Made by a program: the position numbers and the translations under genes. A DNA stretch of 64,000 bases from Symbiodinium natans (Eukaryota; Sar; Dinophyceae; Suessiales; Symbiodiniaceae), in assembly GCA_905221605.1 (NCBI GenBank), contig CAJNDS010002046.1, positions 301,501 through 365,500 of the forward strand. The letters run 5' to 3'. The notes below the pieces were generated by a model that was not told the DNA's origin, did no database searches, and saw only the letters and a program-made list of their open reading frames with translations. Shown piece after piece: positions 55,318 to 64,000 of this stretch (its first letter is position 1; each line of letters opens with the position of its first letter).

Positions 55318-55699
55318 CTTATAGGTCCCGTGCAAAAAACTGAGATCTCCAATCGTTTTCCGAGAACTCCAGGAGCACACGGCTCGCACGGTGGAAAAGT
55401 TTTGTGGTTTCGACACCGATCACATCCACACATCCAAAAGACCCCGAGCCCTCAATCTCTGAGCCCCTAGCTTCCCTGACAATCAATCTGTAGGGGTGCG
55501 GGCGCATGGGTTGCCCACCGAATTTGCGGATGAAAAGTGCAACGAAACCCAGGCTGCAGATGAGTTAGTAAGAGAGAAACAGGTTGTCGAGGGTACCAGG
55601 AAACCACCGCAAGGTAGGAGCAGAATCGTTCTAGGGTCCTTGCATTATGGGCATCGGGGAGCGAAGCGGGAGGAGGGGAAAAGGGTGCTGAAATGCGGG

Positions 55700-56590
55700 C
55701 GGGTCAGCAGCCTGCACGAAATTCGGCGAAAGCTGTTAAGGCGAGCGGCCCACGCCAAATTTGAGGTTGGTTCGGCACGCAATGCAGGTCAGTAGGCGAC
55801 ACGAATTTCGATTTTGGCTTGGCGGTGAAAGCGGCGCGGGCGAAGTGGCCCACACCAAATTTAAGGTTGGCTTGGGGCTGACAAAAGTCGCGCAAAATTC
55901 GAAGTTGACTTGGGGTTGAAAAGCTGTGCGGGTGAGCGGCCTGCACCAAATTTGGGGTTGGTGCTGAAAAGCCATGCGGATCAACAACCCACGTCAATTT
56001 CGAAGCTGGCTGAAGCGACCTGCGCCAAATTTGAGGTTGGCTTGGTGCTGACACGCAGTGCGGGCCAACAGCCGCACGAAGGTGTTGAAAGCTATGCTGG
56101 CTTGGTGCTGAAAAGCGGTGCGGGCCAACAGCCGCACGAAATTCGACTTTTCTTGAGTCTTGGTGTTGAAAACTATGTTCGTTTGGTCCTGAAAAGCGGT
56201 CAAGTCATCAGCCTGCACGAAATTCGAAGTTGGCTTGGTGTTGAAAGCTATGTTGGCTAGGTGCTGAAAAGCGGTGCGGGTCAGCCACCGCACGAAATTC
56301 GAAGTTGGCTTGGTGTTGAAAGCTATGTTGGCATGGTGCTGAACGCGGGACGGGCCAACAGCCCGGACGAAATTGGAAGCTGGCTTGGTGTTGAAAGCTA
56401 TGTTGGCTTGGTGCTGAAAGCTATGTTGGCTTGGTGCTGAAAAACGGTGTGGGTCAGCCGCCTGCACGAAATTCGAAGTTGGGTTGGTGTTGAAAGCTAT
56501 GTTGACTTGGTGCTGAAAAGCGGTGCAGGTCAGCAGCCCTCACAAAATTGAACGTTGGCTTGGGGTTAAAAGCTGGGCAACGGCCTCGCC
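55700..56590 (+). repeat. degenerate tandem array of about 14 units
   Basis: Units contain GCACGAAATTCGAAGTTGGC, then TTGGTGTTGAAAGCTATGTT and GGCTTGGTGCTGAAAAGCGG. The CACGAAATT / CGCCAAATTT core recurs at about 55714, 55751, 55851, 55891, 55943, 56022, 56133, 56215, 56290, 56366, 56464 and 56540. Spacing is near 40-100 bases, most regular (about 76) between 56215 and 56540. Frames through it on both strands are repeat artefacts. Confidence 0.9.
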
Positions 56591-57011
56591 AAATTTGAGG
56601 TCAAGCGGTGCACGAAAAAGACTTCACCAAAAAAGCAAGGCAACCACTGCGCCCGCCACCAACTATAACTATAGAACAACCTCCAAGCACCAGCGTTCGA
56701 GATCTGGCCCAGTCCGAAACGGTAAGGATCGTAGCATCACCATGCGCCACGACATGTGCCGGTGTGGTCACCTGCGTTTCAGGAGGTCACTTTTTAGCTG
56801 TGCAGACAGTGCCCTGTCACCGAACTTTGGGAACATGAAAGTACGAGCTCCCCCTGCCCAATCACGAAAGACAGCGAAACATACCTGCCAATTCTAGCCC
56901 AAAACTCACCCAAGTCGGATTGGAAAGTCTCGGCGGCCCCAACAAGAAGTGGCTTCGGTGAGCTGGATGTTTTGCAAGCCCCTTAGGACCTTGGGGTTCA
57001 AACAAAAAAAC

Positions 57012-57128
57012 CTGGGCATCTGGGGCTCTATGCCGGGACGCATTCAGCGCAGCTGGCAGCCACGCGGCGGCCGCTGCCGAGGCGGCGGGCGCCACGGCTA
57101 TGTGGGCCGCCAGTTCGGACTGCGAGAC
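57012..57128 (-). CDS. candidate alanine-rich exon bounded by direct repeats
   Basis: Acceptor CCCAG|GTCTCG and donor GCCCAG|GTTTTT bound 39 codons in phase 0: VSQSELAAHIAVAPAASAAA, then AWLPAALNASRHRAPDAQ. The short direct repeat ACCTGGGCATCT sits at both exon edges (57010-57021 and 57127-57138). Alanine-rich composition makes chance a real possibility. No family. Confidence 0.35.
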
Positions 57129-57179
57129 CTGGGCATCTACAGCTCCTCCAAACTTTGAAGCTCAAGCCTGCCCGTAAAT

Positions 57180-60100
57180 GTAGGCGAACCACTTAAGCCC
57201 AGATGCATAGTGGCCGTAGGAGGGTGACGTCGGGTCCGACACCGCTGCTGCAAGCGATGCCAAAGCACTCTCACGTTTGGGCCCTGGCGTCCTTAGAATG
57301 GCTGCCCTGGGGATTTGGAGGATATGAGGACAAAGGACTCATAATTCATGATCGCTCTATGAAACTTGTGAGGCTACTCTTCAGAAGTGTTGGAATATGC
57401 TCTTGGTATGCCGGAATGCACCGTTTCTGAAGCTGTTGGCCTTGGCTATGTTGTTAGGTCGGCTCGTTTCCCAGCTCGAAGTTGTGAGAACTAGGGCTCC
57501 TGGACTGGATGCAGCCTGGTGTCAGAAACAAACCGACTGAGAAGTTTCGCTTTGCATCACGTGCGGAGACATAGACGTGCACGAGGGTGAGGAAGATCCA
57601 GCACCTCAAGGGGCCCCCCAAGTCTCAGATCTCCCATGAGGGGCTGAAACCGCTGAAAAGTGCGGAGACAACACAAACACTCAACTCAGACTCGACTCCG
57701 CGGCGTGGGGAAGCCTCCCGGTCTGGGACGGGCGCAGGGGCGCCATTGGCGCCAGTGGCATCATGGCACGGGTCGGCTGAGGAGGTGCTGTTCTGTGCTG
57801 TTATCTGGTTAGGAAGGGAGGAAGGGGGTAAGGCTTCTGGACGGCCTGTTGAGGAGGCCTGAAGCATTCGTTGGGGGGGAAGTCCTTCTGTGTTCGACAT
57901 CTCCTTGCAGGCCGCATGATCACAAGAGCCACGAGGGCCCAGGGCTCAATCCCGGCTCAAAGGGCCCAGGGCTGCAGTAACAAAGCAAAGAAAAAGTAGT
58001 AGTTGTCAGATTAACATCTCTTTCAGCTGATCCACGTGACACTACATGTTTCACGGCTGAGGCTCTGGTCCTTCACAGATTCCAAGAACTTTGCGGGAAG
58101 TGTGATATGTACAACACAACACAAACTGATCAAATTCGACCAAGCCTAATGAGTCATGCACAGAAGAAGCAGGAGAACCCGCTAGAGACCGCAAAAGACC
58201 TGGCAAGAGCCCCGCGGCCTGTGCCCCGTTCGACCCCGGCGCCGACATTGACAGGAAGATCAACGGCGTATAATCGTTGAAGCTAGGACTCGCCAGACCT
58301 AGGCCCGGAAAGTCTTCATTGTGTCACAGAGTGCGTGGCATGCGGATTCACTCTGAGTTGATTCAGACTATGTATTGCCGGTATCGCCAGGCCTGGATTA
58401 CCCTAATGAATCAATTTCGCATCTCTCAGAAATCATCTGAATTGGTTTGGCTACAGTAGGTTTGTTGAGGCCCGAAGTACCAAAAGCCCCGAGGAACCAC
58501 AAGGTTTGCCTTCCGACTTTGAGTGTATAAGGCTTTTTTAGGCATTAGAGGCAGGCGTTGCGTGCTGCAGAATTGACAGGGCCCGCACCGGCATTTGGAT
58601 CTGCCTTCGCAGCCAACGCGCTCTGAACATTGATTAGCCTGAGGAAAGGAGGGAGAAGTCTCACTCACTCCCAAGAGATGTCTCGAGCAGGAACACTAAC
58701 TTCGGTCCTTGATAGCCTCCAAGTCGTCCGCATGCGACCAACCAGAGGCCCAGGCCCACTCACACCGCTCGCACAACGCAGGCCGGAAACCGAAAGTGAT
58801 GCAGAGACGCTCGTGGAGATGGTCCAGAGTCCAGATACTCATCGCTACAAATGGCGACCAATGCCAACCGTGAACCCAGCCATAAAGTCCCACAGATCGA
58901 AAACACACAATCGTCAAAATCAAATGCAAAGCTCGGGGTTGTGTGTGTGTGTGTGTCTCGCCAACCATCTGGGTGAATGGCAGGTTGCTGTCTTTGTAGC
59001 CCTTTGAGCACACGTCCAGCAAACCTCAGTAGGGTTCGGGGTTGGGAGGTCGGGTCATACCATACAAATCAAAGCCTGCCCTCCCCACAACAAACTTTTC
59101 CCAGTTTGAAGCGACATGCTTGCGAACATTTCCTCTTGACTTAGATGGTTTGAGGGTTTCACCGTTTAGGGTGCAACTTAGAGCCTTGAAGGTTTCAGAG
59201 TTTTCGGGTTAGGTTTGAGGTCGCCGTGCCTGCCAAGACCCAAGAAAAAGGTTGGAGTGCAGTCGACCAGAATGTACGTAAATTTGCCCCCCCCCCCCCC
59301 CCCCTACCCACCCACAGCCAGAAATCTAGAGAACAGTACGGTCGCGTACCAACTATGGGCCAACTACGTCACCAGTAGAGAGGGGTACCTGCACTGAAAC
59401 TACGTAAGGCCAAAAGAACAGCTGAAAGACACCATGGAAACCCAACAGAAGTGATGCGCCGGGAGCAAGGCGTAAAGATGCATCCGCATCGAAACCGTCA
59501 AACACGTTGATGTTTTTGACCTTGGCTGGCGAAACCGTGCAACCCACCATGCTTCAGGCAAGCACATCCTAAGATGATTGGCTGTTTCACTAGCAACTGT
59601 CTCCACCAACAGCTGGGCGACCACTCCAGCATTGCCAACGGCGTTCGGTCAAAATGAAAATGTTACGGCGAGACGTGGGACTTCAACACCGTACTAACCC
59701 AGCATGGAAGGATCATCCCCAGTAACGCCACCATTCTAAACCCTGACCTTTAGGCCCGCCCTTTGGTTTCGTAGAACGAACCCAATGTTTCACAGCCTTG
59801 TCCGTCTTCATTGACTGGGTGCCGAGCCTTTTTCCTGTTCTCGGCCTTGCGGCTCCCTGGAGCTGCAAAGATGCGTGCGGGCTGAAAAGGATGGAGAGGT
59901 TTGGAGAGCTTTGAGCTTGAAGGCTTTCAGCTTAGGAGCGCGAACCTCGACGGGTGTCGGCATAACGGCTACCACGTGAAGAACAAACCTTGACTGGAAA
60001 ATGTTGGCGTTCGTACTTCAGATTTCCTGGGCATGGCGAAACTTCTGTTACAGAGCATCTCTCTCGGCCTACTTGGGAGACGGGTCATGCTGCCGCCCTG

Positions 60101-60650
60101 CTTCACAACACAGCAGCAGCCCCCTGTCCTTACTAGCGCCATGCACCCACCATTCATCCGCAACTTCCTGCAACTTAATGAATGAACCCCTGAATCTTCG
60201 CCCCTTGGGTCCCTGCTATCGCCTGCTTGGGTTTAATTCTGGGATTGGGATTTGGCGGATTTTGGCGGTTGCCCATTGCGCTGGTTTTGGTTTCCAGGCT
60301 TTCAGAGCAGCGCGACTTCAGCATGCTCCAACAAGAAACATCATCGCCTAGAACTCGTTCCGCCGCCACGCGGCAGCGCATCTCACCGAAAGCTTCCTGT
60401 CACGGTGCCGCAATGGCAGGCGCTCTGCAGTTGCGTCGTTACATCTTTGTGAGGAGGTCTTCGGGAAGCGGTGAGCAGGCGCACACCGCAGACGGAAATC
60501 CGAGCACCCGGCTGTGAGTTTCTCGGCGTAGGTCCTGGGTGCAGCGCTGCCGCTAGTCTCCGCTAGTCTCCGCTGGACGTAGGATGCAGTTGACGAGTGC
60601 CGAAGTCGGCCCTCGGATCCTCTAAACCTCTCTTGCCATCTCCACTCTCT
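57180..60650. other. stretch without recognised genes
   Basis: Candidate segments on both strands between 58680 and 58890 (plus: PETESDAETLVEMVQSPDTH; minus: CITFGFRPALCERCEW) cannot both be coding and neither could be phased. A (GT)n of 14 bases lies near 58940 and a poly(C) tract at 59287-59304. Otherwise nothing recognised. Confidence 0.4.
59287..59304 (+). repeat. poly(C) tract
   Basis: Eighteen consecutive C, followed by TACCCACCCAC. Confidence 0.95.
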
Positions 60651-60732
60651 CCTCCTGTCCCCCCCCCCCTTCCCCAATCGTAGGAGTAGGAGTAGTAAAA
60701 ATAGCTGTAGTGGCAGTCGTAGCTGTCGTAGC

Positions 60733-61012
60733 AGTAGCAAGTAGCAAGTAGCAAGTAGCAAGTAGCAAGTAGCAAGTGGCAAGTGGCAAGTGGCAAGTGG
60801 CAAGTGGCAAGTGGCAAGTGGCAAGTGGCAAGTGGCAAGTGGCAAGTGGCAAGTAGCAAGTAGCAAGTAGCAAGTAGCAAGTAGCAAGTAGCAAGTGAGA
60901 AGTAGCAAGTAGCAAGTAGCAAGCAGCAAGCAGCAAGTAGCAAGTGAGAAGTAGGAAGCGGGAAGCAGGAAGTAGCAAGTAGTAGATACAAGTAGTAAGT
61001 AGCAGGTAGTAG
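60733..61012 (+). repeat. GTAGCAA/GTGGCAA heptamer array
   Basis: A GTAGCAA heptamer repeats about six times, switches to a block of about twelve GTGGCAA units, and returns to GTAGCAA with increasing degeneration (GTGAGAA, GCAGCAA, GCGGGAA). The long leucine/cysteine/threonine-rich open frames on the opposite strand are artefacts of the seven-base period. Confidence 0.97.
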
Positions 61013-61014
61013 GT

Positions 61015-61215
61015 AGTAGACGGTAGTAGGTAGTGGTGGCGGTGGCGGCTGCGGTTCGGCTGCGGTTGCGGTTGAGTTTGAGGTTGTAGTTGTGGTTGTT
61101 CCGGCTGCTGTTTTTGTTCTTCCTGTTCTTTTTGTTCTTGTTGTCATCATCATCGGTCGACGTCGTCGCCGGTCGTCGTCGGTCGTCGGTCGTCGGTCGT
61201 CCGTCGTCGTAGTTC
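61015..61215 (+). repeat. GGT/GTT-rich and GTCGTCGGTC simple repeats
   Basis: GGTAGTAGGTAGT and GGTGGCGGTGGCGG runs pass into GGTTGCGGTTGAG, then TTCTTGTTGTCATCATC and repeated GTCGTCGGTCGTCGGTC units. A chain of evolving short repeats next to the heptamer array. Confidence 0.85.
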
Positions 61216-61249
61216 TGGCAGTATTCTTATTGGTTGTTAGTTCGCACAT

Positions 61250-62600
61250 AGTTGGTATTTGATGATATGGTTCTCTCTGTGAGGTAGACCGTCACGAACG
61301 CGACCGTTGCTTTGTAGTAGTCGTGTTAGTTGTAGCCGTAACAGCCGTCAGCGGCGCTCTTTATGAAAACAACCTTCGTGCTGCTTCACCTCTGGAGATC
61401 CTCTTGACCCATTGTCGAATGCGTCTTCACGCCCCTTGCTGTGGAGTTTTGATGAACGGAATTAACTCACGAAACTTAACTCAGAACTCCACTCTCCGCA
61501 GCACGTAAGACATCCTGAGACCTGAAGCCACTTGACAAGACTCTCAAGACAAGACCGACTCCAGAATTCAAGATTCAAGACATGTTCAAGGCTGTCTCTC
61601 CTCCACTGGCGTAGACCGATCCTCCCCTCCAGGTTCTCGTCCGCGACGACGAAGTCCCAGCGGAAACGGCCCTGGAAACCTTCGAAGATCTTTCTCGAGG
61701 CTCAGCACCCCCAGTGCTCTCAAGTCTACACTTGAACCCCCCTAGTATTCAGTCTCTCATTCTTGAACTCTTCGTGTCTCTCAACGTTTAGGCTCCGCCA
61801 CAGTCTTTTTTATACATTTTCGGCTTACCCCTTCTTGGCGAACTCTCCTTGGGTTCATGCGTTCTGAACAGCAGTTTCCCAATTCGCATAGGGTCAACAA
61901 CCATCCGACACTCAAACCTTTCTTGCTGGGGGCCCCTGCCGCCCAGGGCTTGCTCGAAGCGAAAGCCGAGAGCAGCAAACTCCGCTGGCCACAGGTAGTC
62001 GCCTGGGCGGCGACTTGGAGTTGCGGCCAACTTTTTGATGGGCAACCATCGTATCCTAGCGGAACAAATGCAGCGATAAAGGCTGGCCAAACCCGAAAAA
62101 GCTGAGCCCGGAACAGGCAGGCCCGTCGGACTCTACAAATAGGCGCTCCGCCCAGCTGTCCTCCGGCAATCCGATAGAATCCGATAGAGGTCTGTTTGCT
62201 CCGGCCGAGGCGTGGACTGCTGGCAGTTGGGTTTCGCAGAGCTTAGGGTTTTTTGCGGGGCCAGTGCCTTAAGTTCCCGTAAGTTCCCAATAGCAAACGT
62301 GCATAGTTGTTCTCCGCGCTTGCGTCTCCGAGAAAGGGCGTGCAAGAGTCAGTGAGATGCTGCCGGTGCTACCGCCCTCAGTGTACATTTAGTGCACGCG
62401 CGCCGGGTTCTTACAGGTCAGCTCGCCACCTCTGTGTGCCAAAAAAGTGAGAGCCCTAAGCTCCAAGACCTTCCGCTGAAGCCCCAAAGCCTTTAAAACC
62501 CTCAAGATACCGCAAAAGATATCATATAATCTGCGAAATATCTTATCTATATGTATATATATATGTGGCCGAGACCTTTAGGGTCTATTTCACGGCTGGT
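61250..62600. other. stretch without recognised genes
   Basis: No domain or phased exons seen. The sequence is of average composition until a short AT-rich run (TATCTATATGTATATATATA) near 62543-62562. Confidence 0.4.
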
Positions 62601-62619
62601 TCTTCTTTCAGTAGTAGTG

Positions 62620-62620
62620 C

Positions 62621-62685
<65 letters not shown>

Positions 62686-62810
62686 TATTATGAGTATAAT
62701 AATACTGACCGTAATTGTAATAGGAATAATAATAGTACTAGTAATAGTAATAGGAATAGGAATAGTAATAATACTAGTAATAGTATTAGTAGTAGTAACA
62801 GTAATAGTGA
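62620..62810 (+). repeat. (AAT)n microsatellite grading into AATAGT/AGG variants
   Basis: AAT repeats for about 57 bases, then TTTTAATATTATTATGAG and a longer degenerate run of AATAGTAATAGGAATAGTA units to about 62810. Confidence 0.95.
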
Positions 62811-62879
62811 AGGTTTGGTCTGTGTGTGCACCGGCGCCAGCAAGTGCAGCCATGTAGCTCTAGCACACTTTGAAGTAAG

Positions 62880-64000
62880 AGATAGACAAGTTGTTTCATA
62901 GCCTGAAGAGGGGCGAAGGGCTCTCTCATTTCCGATTACGAGGTAGAGGTGAGCTATCTCATTTCTTAGAAACATAGAGGAGATCTCATTTCCACGACAG
63001 AGACATCTTTCACTCAGGAGAGAACGCAAGCTGTTTCATTTCCAAGAAAATAGAGGAGCTCTATCATGTCGCATTAGAAGTGAGAAGCTCTGCACTAAAA
63101 GATAGAAGGCATCGATTCGTTTCCCTTTTTCTTTTGCTTATCAAAGGGTCTTTTCATTTCGAACACAGGATTTCTTTCATGCCCTATAAGAAGGATCGAG
63201 GAGCTCTTTCATCTGAGAGATAGAAGAACGCATTCATGAAGTATACACGAGCTCATTTCTCGTCAAGAGGCAGAGGCGTGCCCAGCTCTACCATTACCTA
63301 ACTCTTACGTGAAATTTCTCTATCTCGCAATAGGTCATGAGAGACCTCCTTTTTCACGCTGCAGGAAATGAGAGAGTTCTCTTCTATGTCGATTTTCAGA
63401 AATAGCTTCGCAGCTTCTCTATCAATGAAGAGTTTTGAAGGCCACTCTGGGCCATTCTCTGTCCATCAAATGGGGCATGACATAACGCATCACTCGCTAT
63501 CGTTTACGTGATAGAGTTTCGCTATCTCTGAATAGGTCATCTGAAAGCTCCTCTGTATCTTTGCAGCAAGTGAAGGAGCTCCTTGCCTCTTCTGCAAGAG
63601 CCCTCCGCTTCCTATTTTGCAATGAGCAAGCTCTTTTATCTCCTCTGGTTCCTAATAGGTCATGAGCGGGCTTCCCTCTCTCCTTCTCTTTTAGGGGATA
63701 GAGGAGGTTTTTTCATGTTGCGTTAACAGCTAGAGGACATCATTTATATCCATTCTGTCATTTCGTATGAGAAGATACAGGAGCTCATTCATCTCCTAGT
63801 CAGAGATTGAAGAACTCGTTCACAAGAGATATAGATATAAGAAATCTCTCATACAATGTATAAGAGCTCTCTCATGTCCTACCTAGTTCATTTGCCGTCA
63901 CCAGCGCTCAGCTCTACCATTTCGTATCTTTTATATGACATAGCTTCTCTATCTCGCAATAGGTCATGAGAGACCTCCTCTTTCTTTTGCAGGAAATGAG
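62880..64000. repeat. degenerate satellite with a higher-order repeat, continues past the window
   Basis: Short motifs (GAGCTCTTTCATCT, CTCATTTC, GAGATAGA, AATAGGTCATGAGAG) recur about every 50-90 bases. CAGCTCTACCATT, then CTCTATCTCGCAATAGGTCA and TGAGAGACCTCC, then GCAGGAAATGAG occur at about 63279-63370 and again at about 63908-64000, a spacing close to 629. Intermediate variants are at about 63510 and 63640. No coding signal. Confidence 0.8.

Noticed and set aside
58680-58890. Coding-like frames on both strands
   Set aside because: Both strands look plausible, neither has clear splice borders, and no domain separates them, so no exon was called.
60348-61249. Long leucine/cysteine/threonine-rich minus frames (193 and 228 codons)
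   Set aside because: Direct products of the seven-base repeat array, open in all frames.
62543-62562. TATA-rich run as a promoter element
   Set aside because: It lies in a field of AT microsatellites, no gene follows, and dinoflagellate promoters are reported to lack a TATA box.
1-64000. Search for the dinoflagellate spliced-leader motif (GTAGCCATTTTGGCTCAAG)
   Set aside because: No full or relict copy was found by eye on either strand; partial GGCTCAA words occur but without the rest of the motif.

Overview
The window looks like nuclear DNA of a dinoflagellate, most likely of the Symbiodiniaceae type. The best evidence is splicing. Coding blocks that join in frame into recognisable proteins are separated by short introns starting GC or GA more often than GT, ending AG, and usually sitting in an AG|G context. 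One ubiquitin-like/ankyrin gene has five such introns, and none starts with GT. Other signs are sparse small exons in long non-coding DNA, abundant micro- and minisatellites, poly(G)/poly(C) runs, TTTAGGG-like heptamers, and a LINE. No prokaryotic operon, CRISPR array, rRNA or tRNA was recognised.

Layout. 1-6060: a tandem duplication of a 3-kb unit (two copies plus a 46-bp start of a third) carrying short minus-strand exons. 6-18 kb: mostly intronic or intergenic, with scattered candidate minus-strand exons. 18.1-19.4 kb: five-intron ubiquitin-like/ankyrin gene (-). 22-28.6 kb: more minus-strand exons, including a second ankyrin fragment (26.2-26.7) and a multi-exon unknown gene (27.8-28.6). 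33.8-34.1 kb: unknown proline-rich protein (-). 34.75-36.1 kb: C-terminal exons of an S53 (sedolisin / tripeptidyl-peptidase-like) peptidase (-). 41.7-42.3 kb: unknown gene (-). 43.6-43.9 and 46.8-47.0 kb: plus-strand exons. 45.15-45.85 kb: telomere-like arrays. 47.6-49.5 kb: tandem-repeat block directly upstream of a LINE (ORF1 49747-50595, ORF2 50809-54852, +). 55.06-55.32 kb: minus-strand exon just beyond the LINE. 55.7 kb to the end: minisatellite arrays, little coding signal, and a satellite running off the window.

Gene orientation is blocky. Recognised exons are minus-strand up to about 42.3 kb, plus-strand from about 43.6 to 54.9 kb, and minus again from 55 kb. That fits the unidirectional gene clusters known in dinoflagellates. 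The genes do not form an obvious pathway. The LINE is the only element with long uninterrupted frames. Its ORF2 is intact, but ORF1 carries a frameshift and a stop near its end.

Exon models were made by eye from phase, splice sites and residue patterns. Where the family is not recognised this is stated and confidence is low.
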